Positions 48,867-60,945 of a DNA stretch of 64,000 nt are shown piece after piece. Position 1 is the first letter of the stretch, and the number at the start of each line of letters is the position of its first letter. The translations under genes were made by a program, and so were the position numbers. The stretch lies in assembly GCA_963210315.1 (NCBI GenBank), contig OY723249.1, positions 310,001-374,000 on the forward strand. Reading direction: 5' to 3'. This stretch comes from Rhynchopus euleeides (Eukaryota; Euglenozoa; Diplonemea; Diplonemida; Diplonemidae). A model generated the notes under the pieces. That model was not told the DNA's origin, searched no databases, and saw nothing but the letters and a program-made list of their open reading frames with translations.

Positions 48867-50023
48867 AATTGGCCCCTTGGCACCTTGTCCCTGTGGCTGT
48901 GCTGTGAACAGTGTGACTATTGTTGGCGTCCAGCTCACTGTGTCATGCGCCTTCTCCATGCCTCCATGATTGATCGTCTTCTTGATACTGGGTGTGGTGC
49001 TCACCTGTGAGCATGTGGCACAGGGACGAAAGACGAGAGTCTCTGAGATGCGTCCTCTGGGAGGCAGATGACTGGAACAGGCACCTGGTACAGCAGGCAC
49101 GGGTACAAGAAGTGGGCCAGAAATAGGGCTCAGCAGAAGCGCAAGATTTGCCCGTCTCAGCTTCCCGCCCCAACTTCCGCTCAACGGTATTGTCGGGAAG
49201 TCCTCAGGCATGCCCGGGTCGGCGCCCCCCCCAAGGCCTGACGTCCTGCCTGATAATTGACGGTCCCGGGTTCAAAACCCGCTCAGGTGCTGCGTGTCGT
49301 CGACACCGTGACTGCGGCAGTCGACATCCCAGACGGGTCGCCCCTCCTCTGTGCAAAGTACATCCGGGCGAGGCTCCCACCGCGCTCGATTCTGGGTTGT
49401 CCGCCATGTGCTGTCATGGAGCCTGCGTATTCGGGCGTGAAAACCGTAGGTGGTGGTTCGATTCCCAGAACTTGGGTAGGATATCCTATGGGATAACCTA
49501 CGGGATGTTGCTTCTCGCGTTGGATATCCTACGCCAAGGTGGAACCCTGCAGAAGACACGAGAGTAACAGCGAGGGACATCCCACGGATATCCCGCTCTG
49601 TTACCTCTCTGTTCCCTCGGGTCCCCCGAGAGAACGTCATCCCCCTTCGGCCTGGGCTTGTGCCACTGGCTGGGCTGCTTCTTGTACAGGTCGATGGAGT
49701 GAACGCGCTGGGTTATTGCGCCAGGTACTAGCTTCGGCAAACTGCAGCAGAGTGGGTGGCTCTCCAGTTGTGCTGGGAAGATGGTGGAGGGTCACCAATA
49801 TTGTGAGGCGGCTCATTCTTCAGCATTTCTGAGCGAAAATCCCTCAGTACAACACCTCCCCCCCCCCGTTTGCAAAGGCAAAACAGGTAGTGTCCGCCAC
49901 TTTGGAGCTGATTTTGACCCGAGTTTGGCGGAGTTGGGCGGCGTTGGGCGGAGTTGGGCGGTGGTGTGGCGGCGTTCGGCGGAACCCGTTTTGGGCCAAA
50001 TCAGGTGGCCCACCCCCCAAATG
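48867..50023. other. Sequence between palindrome arrays, unit 2
   Basis: Copy of 30901-32057; no gene established. Confidence 0.4.
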
Positions 50024-50266
50024 CGCTTTTTTTATTCGCGCGAAAAATAGGTGCGCTTTTTATCTTCGCGCGAAAAAAAGGGGCGTTTTTTTTTATTCGC
50101 GCGAATAATAGGGGCGCGTTTTTTTTTTCGCGCGAAAAAAAAGGGCACTTTTTTTATTCGCGCGAAAAAAAGGGGCGTTTTTTTTATTCGCGCGAAAAAA
50201 AGGAGCACCTTTTTTCTTCGCGCGTCGCGCGCGTCCGACGCACGAAAAAAAAGGCCTTCGCGCGAA
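50024..50266. repeat. TTCGCGCGAA palindrome array (T-tract side), unit 2
   Basis: Copy of 32058-32300. Confidence 0.85.
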
Positions 50267-50276
50267 GGAAAACTAT

Positions 50277-50864
50277 GTTTTTTTGGCGTGAAAAAAAAGT
50301 CCGTACAGTGATTTTCTGGAAGGGAACTGCGGCTGATTTTGTGAATGCACAAATCAGGCCTGAGCGGGTCTGCAGGTCACCAGGTCGGCTGCGGGGTGGG
50401 TTGGTGTGGTGGGTTCATCGGCCACGCTATCCAGCTCCCCCCGACCTCTGCCCAGAGCCAGAAGCGCAGCACCCCGCGGCGTGAGAAGTACGATCACCGC
50501 AAGCAGATAGACCTTTTAGAAGTGTATGCTGCATACCGTGTCGCACAGCAGGTAATGGTTCTTCACGGTGAACCACAGGTCAACCAGCAGAACCAGGGAT
50601 CCCCAGGAAGACGAAGCTGTCGAGGGCAAATCAGAACGAGATGAGGTCGCCGTTCTTGAGGGCGGAATACCCCAGACTTGGCGCTCTGGACGACATCCCC
50701 TGTGGAGTCGATCTCAGTCAGGAGGTGGTACAGCCTGGAACCTCTGTATATTGGTGTTCTCAGACATACTCACATGAGCAACCTCAAAAATGGGGCCCAG
50801 TTTTTCGTTTTCACGGTAATAAACATGGTATGACAAAGGTCTTAATGGTCTGGCTGACGCCCAA
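50277..50864. other. Intergenic, unit 2
   Basis: Copy of 32311-32898; nothing identified. Confidence 0.4.
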
Positions 50865-50916
50865 AAAAAAGTCAAATTTGGGTACTTCTTGGGTACTTTT
50901 TGGGTCACCGAAAAAG
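50865..50916 (+). repeat. Direct repeat flanking the unit 2 TIR element, left copy
   Basis: Copy of 32899-32950; partner at 53603-53656. Confidence 0.8.
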
Positions 50917-51274
50917 GGGGGGGGGTGTCAAAACTTATTTTCTTGGGTGGAAAAATTCGACCTCCCAGAATCGTGATTTTCTTCCCCCATTGTACTTTTT
51001 GGACTCCGCGCGGATCGTAGTGGGGTCATTTTTGTGGTCTAGGTGACAAACTTCACCCGTGAAATGCGGGTCTGGTTCAGGCAGTTGTGCCTGTGAATGC
51101 TGGGAGGAGAGGAGTGGGAGATCAGTTCAGGGGCAGTTTGCTGGTTGAGGGTTACAACAAAAAGGGACTTGCAGGCAGGAAGTGAGGGGAGGGGGTGGGG
51201 GGTTTTGGGGCTGTGGCACCCGCACTCTCTCTACGGCTCTACTGGCTTACTACAGCCTCTGGACCGTCTACGCT

Positions 51275-51568
51275 CTACTCTCCTTCTTCAACCGCTGGAA
51301 TCTCGATGTGTTCCGTGTCGTGGTCCTGAAGCTTCGCGAGTAACCCTTCCTGACTCCACTCTGGGCGGACTACGAGTTCCCTCGCCTCCGCATATTCCCT
51401 CAGTTCCGACAGAGTAAAACACCGGTCCATACTCTCAATGAGTTCAAGAATAGCGGGTTTGTTTTTACTCTGGCAGTTGAGGATCCCGCGTGCCAGGGCT
51501 TGCTGCACCAACACCCCCTTTAACCACGACACATCACAGTGGAATACAATGCAAATACTGTCAATCAA
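51275..51568 (-). CDS. Exon with SAP-like motif, unit 2
   Basis: Copy of 33309-33602; same reading frame, no difference noticed. Confidence 0.4.
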   Translation of the reverse strand: MIDSICIVFHCDVSWLKGVLVQQALARGILNCQSKNKPAILELIESMDRCFTLSELREYAEARELVVRPEWSQEGLLAKLQDHDTEHIEIPAVEEGE

Positions 51569-53446
51569 GGCCGCTTGCGCTTGCGCTCAGATGCGTTATT
51601 GTCTGCGATCCTCGCGACTTCGAGTTCCGCAAGTCGCAGCTTGCCAAGACGGAGCTTCCTCTCCTGCACCGCCTCCAGCTTTCCCCCCAGAGAAGAGATC
51701 TGGGCCTCTGTGACACCTGGAGAGGTGCCATCAACCCAATGCTGCATGCAACAGAGCTTGGCGCGGAGGACACCATCCCGGATAGCGACCCCCCCCCATT
51801 CATCACCAACACCCTCCGCATCCTGCCGCAGACCCCTTCCAGGACCGCAGGTCCCAGTGCGCCTGTTCTCTCTGCAGCCATCCCTTCCGTGGACTGGGAG
51901 TATCTCTTGTACTCGGTGTAGCAACCGGAAGCAAAACGGTGGATGGATGTGCGGAGAAACTTCTCAGCGTCGGCCTTGTCCACCTTGGGGCAGAGGGTCG
52001 AACCCTGGTGAGAAGCCCACCCACCGTCCGACTTCGGCCGATGCCGCTAACCTTGGGCCGTTGAGTCGGCAGGTGCGACGGATCATTTGTTACGTATGGA
52101 CAGTTCTGTGTGTGTGGCTGCCGTCCTCTTATTGTTTTCTGGTTGTCCTTGTCCACTTGGCTTTACCAGCCCCCAACCGACAATTGTTTTCCAATCTTCC
52201 CTCTCCTCGCACGTGGTGGAAGCGTCAACACCTCAAAGAAGGAAGAATATCGTGGTGGGCACCATAGTATTTGGCGACACCAGATTCAGCGAGAAGAGTG
52301 GGGACAACCTCGTTCAACTGTTCCTCTGACACCTGTGCGGCGAGGAGGATAGTCAAAATTTACAGTGCAAGCAATTGTACATGCATTTTCCATAGTCATC
52401 GCCAGTTCCTCGGGAACACTGCCCTTCAGTGTGCACGTTGCAGACTCGAACGAGAGGCACAGGGACTGGCCGAAGCAGTCTTCCTGGTGATCTCTCCAGC
52501 TCTGGAGGTACCCGTCCTCTGCATTCGCCTCCGCTTGCCACAAGCGCCAGGCGAGGAAGCGGAACAACTCCGAGGAGAACCCGAGCTGGCAAGTGTCACT
52601 TGCCTGGGCCTCGCTCTTCGAGAACCGTGACACAAACAGAATGCAGGGGTACACGAGGTGCGCGAAGCAGATTCCCATCCTCCGCACAGTCTCGCGGTCC
52701 CCCTCCAACTCCATCACAGCCTCGTACGTCTTCGTATCCCTATTTGCAACTTCACGAAAGAAGGATGCGCAGGAGGAAATCGAGGACGGTATCGTCGCCG
52801 TCAACGAGCTGCGAGAGGGACCAACAGGCGGCCGCAGTGGTGCAGAAGCGGCCGTTCGAAGCTTTTTGCCACAGTAGCCCAGACACCTTGATTACATGCG
52901 GACATTCTCTCGCGATGAATGCGGCGAAGGCAGGGTCATGTGCCGCATACACGGTGGACTCCAGCGGGGGTAGGGTAACCCTTTTCGGGAGTCTCAACTA
53001 GCGGGAGTCTCGGACTCCCGCTAGCGGGAGTCTTTAGCCTAAATTAGCTGGAAAATAGACTCCCGCTAGCGGGAGTCTCCAGTACATACTGCAGAAAAAG
53101 ACACCCTCTCAGACTCCCGCTCCCAGACTCCCGCTAGGGTGGCTGGAGTCCACCGTGTAGTTGGCGGCTGCACACACGGACTTCGTCTTCACTGCACTGG
53201 AATCCATCAGGTCGCAGGTACAGGTGGCAGTGCAGGTCGCAAGCCGACACATTGTGCTGTTGGCCACATGTGGCAGAGGCGAGAGAGCCGTGTACTGCGG
53301 CATGCTCGAACAACAGGATTGGCGGTACAGCATAGGCTGGCGGGACAGTAGGGATGGCAGGACAGTACAGGATGGCGGTGCAGGTGCAGGGTGTGTGAGG
53401 TCGCCACCCGGCAGGCAGCTCGCCGCCCCACCCCAGCCACCCACCC
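51565..53446 (-). pseudogene. Spliced transposon gene interrupted by a MITE, unit 2
   Basis: Copy of 33599-35480. The short introns fall at 52333-52363, 52201-52231 and 51863-51894 and keep their GT-AG borders. The MITE insertion is shared, so it predates the tandem duplication. Confidence 0.5.
52950..53157. mobile_element. 208-bp CACGG MITE, unit 2
   Basis: Copy of 34984-35191. One palindrome here reads CTAGCGGGAG where unit 1 has CTAGTGGGAG. Confidence 0.95.
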
Positions 53447-53602
53447 ACCCAGCGGGACCCCCCTCACGAATTTTCCATAACCCCGTTCTTTTGAACGTTT
53501 GGGATCTGTGCGGATCGTGGTGGGGTCATTTTGGCCATGGGGTGCCTCTGACCACAAATCCAGACTGAAACCGGCAGAAAATAAGTTTTGACACCCCCCC
53601 TA

Positions 53603-53656
53603 AAAAAAAGTCAAATTTGGGTACTTCTTAGGTACTTTTTGGGTCACCGAAAAAGT
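53603..53656 (+). repeat. Direct repeat flanking the unit 2 TIR element, right copy
   Basis: Copy of 35637-35690; partner at 50865-50916. Confidence 0.8.
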
Positions 53657-53680
53657 GGGTTTTAGCCATACCATTTTTTC

Positions 53681-53720
53681 TTACGATAATACCACTTTTT
53701 GAAAAGTGGTATTATCGTAA
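53681..53720. repeat. Perfect 19-bp-arm hairpin, unit 2
   Basis: Copy of 35715-35754 with arms unchanged. Confidence 0.9.
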
Positions 53721-53795
53721 AATTTAAAAAACCCCCAGAAAAAAGTGGCATTATCGTAATTACCCCTATCTTAAACACTGGTCAGGAACACAATC

Positions 53796-53969
53796 AGGGG
53801 TCTGTGCAGGATCCTTCATGGAGAAAACCGGAGGCAAGGGAAATGGTTTTATTTGATTGCACGAGACACACAGATTCTCTTTCCTGCGGAAGTGTTGTGT
53901 GCAGGCGCAGCAACTGCGTGTTGGCGGCAAGCACCTCGCACTTCCCCTATCGTTGCATTTCCGCCTGCT
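53796..53969 (-). CDS. Conserved Cys-rich exon, unit 2
   Basis: Copy of 35830-36003. Confidence 0.45.
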
Positions 53970-53992
53970 TTCTACCACCTGCGCTGCCCATT

Positions 53993-54286
53993 TTAACTTT
54001 TTTGTGATTCTTTTTGATTTGTTAGACTCTGAGCCGCTTCAGGCGTTGGGGCAGCCCCAGCAGGCTGGGACCCCTCGCAGTTCATCGGAGTCAGCCAGCT
54101 ACTACCGCTCGAATAGCATTTTCCTTTTGTTTGATTTTCCTTCATTCTTAAAATTCCCAAATACCCTCCACCCAGAATGACAACGATCCCAATAGCAGCC
54201 GTATACAGTGTGGAACAACCGGTCAATACTTTTGTTCCACACTGTATGTGGTCCCTACGCAGATATCGTGTGGTGCAAAGTGTCAC
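53993..54286 (-). CDS. Possible transmembrane exon, unit 2
   Basis: Copy of 36027-36320. Confidence 0.35.
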   Translation of the reverse strand: MTLCTTRYLRRDHIQCGTKVLTGCSTLYTAAIGIVVILGGGYLGILRMKENQTKGKCYSSGSSWLTPMNCEGSQPAGAAPTPEAAQSLTNQKESQKS

Positions 54287-55015
54287 TTGTCAAGACTCTC
54301 TCTCGCCGGGCTGCCTGCACCCACTCACCTTCACAGGCGATGTGGAAGCGTCAACGCAGAGCCAAATCAGAGAGAGAGTGACAGCGAAACTTATTATTGG
54401 CAGTGTGGCCAGCTCAGCAGAGCTGCCTGACACTGCACGCGGCATGTTTGTTGAGCCCCGCAGCTGACCTACGGAAATCTCCTGTCGTTGGTGGTAGTTC
54501 AGTTCTGAAATAATCATGCGATAGCCTCATGCAATGAAGGAGGAAATACACCACGGAGAAACCAGGTCCGATTCATCATGCGTCACGCGCATGACGTCAT
54601 GCAGAGCCACATCTCGCGAGGCCAAGGTGTGATTCACCACTAAGAACCGACCCCTCCCCATTCACCCGCGTGTTGAGTGCCATGCATCGAGATTGTACCA
54701 TTCTTATGGAAACGCACTGCACGGCAAACACCCCAGCATCTTACGTTGTTAAAGGCTGTTTGGTAGGGAGAGTATCACTTGCGTGTCAGGGCTCGTCCCC
54801 TTCTGAGGCAGATAGAAACAAAACGCTGGCATAGTCCGTATGTTCGGCCTGTGTCGTGTCAAGCCCTGACTGTGGGGAGGGTTGGGGGGTGGGGAAGAGT
54901 GCACGACCGTGTCAAAACGGTGTGTATTTACGGATCCGAAACGAGCAAGCAAAGTGTGAGGAGGGGCACGCATAACATTCAAATACACACGTGTATCATT
55001 TTGTGTAGTCTTTGA
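54287..55015. other. Intergenic or intronic sequence, unit 2
   Basis: Copy of 36321-37049. Confidence 0.35.
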
Positions 55016-55168
55016 CTACAACAGCAGAACGCACCAACCCACTGTTTCACACCACACTGGTGCAACACCAACAATACCCAACAACACACCAGCAATCAAC
55101 AAAAGGTCTCTGGAGGGTGGTGTGGTCAGTGACCTTGTACCAGGTATGGCTGGTATGGTGTCGGCCAT
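55016..55168 (-). CDS. Small hydrophobic ORF, unit 2
   Basis: Copy of 37050-37202. Confidence 0.25.
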   Translation of the reverse strand: MADTIPAIPGTRSLTTPPSRDLLLIAGVLLGIVGVAPVWCETVGWCVLLL

Positions 55169-55184
55169 ACCTGGACCCCCCCTA

Positions 55185-55752
55185 GGGCTAAGTTGGCGTG
55201 ATACGTGACACGTATCGCGTATCAGATACGTATCACGTATCACATTTCGCGTCTCGCGTATCACTGAATGGGGACAGTGTTTTCGGTCCCCATACACAGG
55301 AGCCAGCAGATGCCTTTCAGGGGGTCTGGGGGGCGGAGCCCCCCAGCCGCCGGAGGCCACGGTAGTGAACATATGTTCTCAGGCTGACTTCAGTCAAGCA
55401 CCTGGCCAAATTCGGTGGGTCATTGGGACAATAGTTCGGAATCGCCCTGCTCCCTGGGCCCTGGGCCCAGGGGGCAGGGGCAGATCAGAAATAATATTCT
55501 GGTAGGGCAGGCTGGTCAGGCCTGCCCTACCAAGGTTTCGGACTGAAATTAAATAGGTGGGGCAGCTGCCCTACCTGCCTGACCAGGCACGAGATCACTG
55601 AACACCTTATCCGGACGCCGTGTCGGATCCGTGTCTAGAAAGTGGATCGGGGGCACGCCTGCCGTATCAGCGCCGTTGCCGTATCGGATACGTATCACGT
55701 ATCGCCCCCGCCAAAAAGGTGCTCTGAAACGCGTATCATGCCAACTTAGCCC
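55185..55752. mobile_element. 568-bp GGGCTAAG MITE, unit 2
   Basis: Copy of 37219-37786 with TA flanks at 55183-55184 and 55753-55754. Confidence 0.93.
55319..55370 (-). repeat. Dispersed GC-hairpin module, unit 2
   Basis: Copy of 37353-37404. Confidence 0.85.
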
Positions 55753-55754
55753 TA

Positions 55755-55935
55755 CTGGGGGGGGCTAAATAGAAGGGGGGGGGGGTCAAATACAAGGGGG
55801 GGCTATTAGAAGGGGGGGTCTGAAAATTCGAAATCCATAAAAAAATTCGCCAAATACAAGGGGGGGGGGGGGGGGGCAGGCCTCTGGCTAATTCTGGGGC
55901 CGGACTTAACGTTGGGCCGGAGGGGGGGGGGGGTA
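55755..55935. repeat. Cluster of G-tract transposon tips, unit 2
   Basis: Copy of 37789-37969. Confidence 0.7.
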
Positions 55936-57082
55936 GGGGGGATCAAATGCCACCCTTTTACGTGGACAAACACGATTTTTCAAAAAACCGGCGCAGAGGC
56001 CCCAAAGCCCCCGTAAACCCTCCAAACCCCCCCAGATCGGTCCGGAAACCCATCGAACCCCACTTTTCCACCATTCCGGGCACCTCAGGTGCCCGAATTG
56101 GGGTACCTAAATTTTGTGCCACCGTTTGGTACCGTACAGTGCCACTGTGTGGGAGGTTGGAAAAGAAAATGCCCCAACACACCACATCTGAGGGTTGCAA
56201 TGCATGTTGCTTGCCAACCACGTCATCCGGTGGGTGTCAGGCGCTATGTAGGTGGCATTAGCCAGGTCTTCGATGTGTTCTGGCTTGTATATATACCTCC
56301 CTGCCACCATGCACCGGGAGGCTGCCTGTAGGTACGGAACAGTCCAGATGGTCGTGTGATTCCTGTGCAGCAGTGCTCCACAACCGGGATGTGTTGACAA
56401 CGACTGTTGCAACACGAGCTGTACATTCCGGGAACACATGAAGTGCGCTGTCGTGGTACCCATTGTGCCAGAATTGGTAGTTGCTGCGGTCTACTTTGCC
56501 TGGCCCAAGAGCACTGGTACTGAACGGTGCAATATGCGTGGCGAGGTGAATACAACGGAAGCGCGCAAAGTCAATACAGCTCTCGGATGGCGGGTGGTGG
56601 TGCCACTAGTGTGTGACGTTCACTCGAGGATACAACGCATCACAATGAATCAGCAACCGTGGACCGAGTACAATACGCTCTCTGTGGCTGGTGTGGGGGA
56701 CAAAGGCAGTGCCTGTGCCGCAGGCAGGGAGGTACATATACAAGCCAGAACACATCGAAGACCTGGCTGATGCCACCTACATAACGCCTGACACCCACCG
56801 GATGACGTGGTTGGCAAGCAACATGCATTGCAACCCTCAGATGTGGTGTGTTGGGGCATTTTCTTTTCCAACCTCCCACACAGTGGCACTGTACGGTACC
56901 AAACGGTGGCACAAAATTTAGGTACCCCAATTCGGGCACCTGAGGTGCCCGGAATGGTGGAAAAGTGGGGTTCGATGGGTTTCCGGACCGATCTGGGGGG
57001 GTTTGGAGGGTTTACGGGGGCTTTGGGGCCTCTGCGCCGGTTTTTTGAAAAATCGTGTTTGTCACCCCCATTTGACCCCCCC
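55936..57082. mobile_element. Foldback element, unit 2
   Basis: Copy of 37970-39116. Confidence 0.9.
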
Positions 57083-57095
57083 TAGGGGGGGGGGG

Positions 57096-60000
57096 GCCCT
57101 ACCCTACCCTACCCTACCCTACAGCACATCGGGGGTACCCACAACCCGACCCAACCCAACCCTAGGGTTAGGGTCAGGGTTAACCCCAGACCCTACCCAA
57201 CCCTAGGGTTAGGGTTAGGGTAAACCCTTGACCCAACCCTAGGGTTAGGGTCAGGGTTGACCCTAGACCCTACCCAACCCTAGGGTTAGGGCTAGGGTTA
57301 ACCCTTGACCCAACCCTAGGGTTAGGGTCAGGGTTAACCCTAGACCCTACCCAACCCTAGGGTTAGGGCTAGGGTTAACCCTTGACCCAACCCTAGGGTT
57401 AGGGTCAGGGTTGACCCTAGACCCTACCCAACCCTAGGGTTAGGGCTAGGGTTAACCCTTGACCCAACCCTAGGGTTAGGGTCAGGGTTAACCCTAGACC
57501 CTACCCAACCCTAGGGTTAGGGCTAGGGTTAACCCTTGACCCAACCCTAGGGTTAGGGTCAGGGTTGACCCTAGACCCTACCCAACCCTAGGGTTAGGGT
57601 TAGGGTTGACCCTAGACCCTACCCTTGACCCAACCCTAGGGTTAGGGTCAGGGTTGACCCCAGACCCTACCCAACCCTAGGGTTAGGGTTAGGGTAAACC
57701 CTTGACCCAACCCTAGGGTTAGGGTCAGGGTTGACCCTAGACCCTACCCAACCCTAGGGTTAGGGTTAGGGTTAACCCTTGACCCAACCCTAGGGTTAGG
57801 ACTAGGGTTGACCCTAGACCCTACCCTAACCCTAGGGTTAGGGTCAGGGTTAACCCTAGACCCTACCCTAACCCTAGGGTCAGGGTTAGGGTTAACCCTT
57901 GACCCAACCCGAGGGTTAGGGTCAGGGTTAACCCTAGACCCTACCCTAACCCTAGGGTTAGGGTCAGGGTTGACCCTAGACCCTACCCAACCCTAGGGTT
58001 AGGGTTAGGGTTAACCCTTGACCCAACCCTAGGGTTAGGGTTAGGGTTAACCCTAGACCCTACCCAACCCTCGGGTTAGGGTCAGGGTTGACCCTAGACC
58101 CTACCCAACCCTCGGGTTAGGGTTAGGGTTAACCCTGGACCCTACCCAACCCTAGGGTTAGGGTTAGGGTTGACCCTAGACCCTACCCTAACCCTAGGGT
58201 TAGGGTCAGGGTTAACCCTAGACCCTACCCTAACCCTAGGGTTAGGGTTAGGGTAAACCCTTGACCCAACCCTAGGGTTAGGGTCAGGGTTGACCCTAGA
58301 CCCTACCCAACCCTAGGGTTAGCGTTAGGGTTAACCCTTGACCCAACCCTAGGGTTAGGGTTAGGGTTGACCCTAGACCCTACCCTAACCCTAGGGTTAG
58401 GGTTAGGGTTAACCCTCGACCCAACCCTAGGGTTAGGGTCAGGGTTAACCCTAGACCCTACCCTAACCCTAGGGTTAGGGTCAGGGTTAACCCTAGACCC
58501 TACCCAACCCTAGGGTTAGGGTTAGGGTTAACCCTTGACCCAACCCGAGGGTTAGGGTCAGGGTTGACCCTAGACCCTACCCTAGGGTTAGGGTAGGGTA
58601 TAGGGTTAACCCCAACCCTGATCCGAGGGTTGGGTCGGGTCTAGGGTTCACCCTGACCCAAACCCGAACCCTAGGGTAGGGTTGGGTCTAGGGTGAACCC
58701 TAACCCTAGGGTCGGGCAGGGTCTTGGGTTAACCCCCAACCCTAACCCTCGGGTTGGGTAGGGTATAGGGTTAACCCTAACCCTAGTGTTGGGTTGTGTA
58801 TAGGGTTAACCCTAACCCTAGGGTAGGGTTGGGTCTTGGGTTAACCCTAACCCTAGGGTTGGGTTGGGTATAGGGTTAACCCTAACCCTAGGGTGAGGGT
58901 AGGGTATAGGGTTAACCCCAACCCTAACCCTAGGGTTGGGTTGGGTCTAGGGTTAACCCTGACCCTAACCCTAGGGTTGGGTAGGGTGTAGGGTTAACCC
59001 TAACCCTAGGGTAGGGTTGGGTTAACCCTAATCCTAGGGTTGGGTTGGGTATAGGGTTAACCCTAACCCTAACCCTAGGGTTGGGTTGGGTCTAGGGTTA
59101 ACCCTGACCCTAACCCTAGGGTTGGGTAGGGTATAGGGTTAGCCCCAACCCTAACCCTAGGGTTGGGTAGGGTAGGGTTAACCCCAACCCTAACCCTAGG
59201 GTTGGGTTGGGTCTAGGGTTAACCCGAACCCTAACCCTAGGGTTGGGTTGGGTCTAGGGTTAACCCTAACCCTAACCCTAGGGTAGGGTTGGGTGTAGGG
59301 TTAACCCTAACCCTAGGGTTGGGTTGGGTCTAGGGTTAACCCTAAGCCTAACCCTAGGGTAGGGTTGGGTGTAGGGTCGGGTTGGGTCTAGGGTTAACCC
59401 GAACCCTAACCCTAGGGTTGGGTTGGGTCTAGGGTTAACCCTAACCCTAACCCTAGGGTAGGGTTGGGTGTAGGGTTGGGTTGGGTATAGGGTTAACCCC
59501 AACCCTAACCCTAGGGTTGGGTTGGGTCTAGGGTTAACCCGAACCCTAACCCTAGGGTTGGGTTGGGTCTAGGGTTAACCCTAACCCTAACCCTAGGGTA
59601 GGGTTGGGTGTAGGGTTGGGTTGGGTATAGGGTTAACCCTGACCCTAACCCTAGGGTAGGGTCTAGGGTTAACCCTAACCCTAACCCTAGGGTTGGGTAG
59701 GGTGTAGGGTTAACCCTAACCCTAGGGTAGGGTTGGGTCTAGGGTTAACCCTGACCCTAACCCTAGGGTAGGGTCTAGGGTTAACCCCAACCCTAACCCT
59801 AGGGTTGGGTAGGGTGTAGGGTTAACCCTAACCCTAACCCTAGGGTTGGGTAGGGTATAGGGTTAACCCTAACCCTAGGGTAGGGTTGGGTCTAGGGTTA
59901 ACCATGACCCTAACCCTAGGGTAGGGTCTAGGGTTAACCCCAACCCTAACCCTAGGGTAGGGTCTAGGGTTAACCCTAACCCTAACCCTAGGGTGAGGGT

Positions 60001-60207
60001 AGGGTCTGGAGTTAACCCCAACCCCAACCCTAACCCTAGGGTTGGGTAGGGTCTAGGGTCACCCGTAACCCTCGAAATCGGGCCCAAATCGCCAAAATGG
60101 GCACCCCTCGAAAAAAACAATTCGAAAAGGTCCCCCTACCCACACCTGGAAATTACCAAAAAATCTGGGACCCCGGCGGCCCCAACCCTAGGGTAGGGTA
60201 GGGTAGC
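57096..60207. repeat. Degenerate interstitial telomere-like array, unit 2 (3.1 kb)
   Basis: Same composition and order as 39131-42707 but 462 bp shorter overall. The loss falls among the GGGTTGGGTCTAGGG units after about 59380. Point differences (such as CCTAAGCC near 59342) are more frequent here than in the rest of the unit. Confidence 0.95.
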
Positions 60208-60715
60208 CCCCCCCCCCCTCCCCCCCCCGGCACGGAGAAACTTAACGTTCGACCCGAATTAGCCAGAGGCCTGGGGGGGGGGGGGGGGGGGGGGCTTGTA
60301 TTTGGCGGAAGCCGAATTTCAGCCACATTTCAAATTTTCAGCCTGTTTTTCCAGTCCTAACAGGCACCCCATGGTCAAAATGACCCCACTGCGATCCGCA
60401 CGGAATCCAAACATGCAAAGGAACAGGGCTTTGAACACCAGTGTGGGTGTCCTCGCAGGTGGCTGACTCCCGGGAATATCCTCCCATTAGCAGGACCCAA
60501 ACCAGACCCACATTTCATGGGTCAAACTTGGCACCTCCACCCACAAAATGACCCCACCACGATCCGCACGGAGCTCAAAAATGCAAATAAAGGCGGAAAA
60601 ACGGGGGGAACGGGGAAAAAAGGAGAAGGAAAAAAAGCCGGAGTAAATTTTCAGGATTTTGGCCGAAATACCCCGGTGTAAGGATCATACATGGACACAA
60701 ACCCTGAACTGCCAA
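60208..60715. other. Trailer of the telomere-like block, unit 2
   Basis: Copy of 42708-43211, with a longer G tract at 60272-60294. Confidence 0.5.
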
Positions 60716-60892
60716 TCACACAGAAGCTGACGAAGGGTGGGGGTAGTGTCTAGAGCACGTATGGTTGCAGCTGACTTGGGTCGCCTTCCGCTCACACGAG
60801 CGTGCTTTCAGGAAAATACACCAGCCGTCTCTCAAGTCTTGCATCCGGATGATTCCTTCATCGATGGCTTCCACCTTGAAGCGTGTCGTCAT
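60716..60892 (-). CDS. Small ORF downstream of copy 3, 58 aa
   Basis: Copy of 43212-43388, unchanged in frame. Confidence 0.35.
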   Translation of the reverse strand: MTTRFKVEAIDEGIIRMQDLRDGWCIFLKARSCERKATQVSCNHTCSRHYPHPSSASV

Positions 60893-60945
60893 GGAGAAAG
60901 AACAGCATTCCAGCAACGCCAAAGAAGGTAGGGGGCGGACAACAC

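Larger units (their letters stand above)
50917..53600 (-). mobile_element. TIR element with spliced gene, unit 2
   Basis: Copy of 32951-35634, including ends, gene, MITE and flanking direct repeats. Confidence 0.65.
43442..60945. repeat. Tandem unit 2 (17.5 kb)
   Basis: Second unit of the array, offset +17,966 from unit 1 between the gene start and the telomere-like block, and +17,504 after that block. Confidence 0.93.

Noticed and set aside
39131..60207. A true chromosome end
   Set aside because: The arrays are degenerate, inverted repeatedly and flanked by unique and duplicated sequence on both sides, so they are interstitial.
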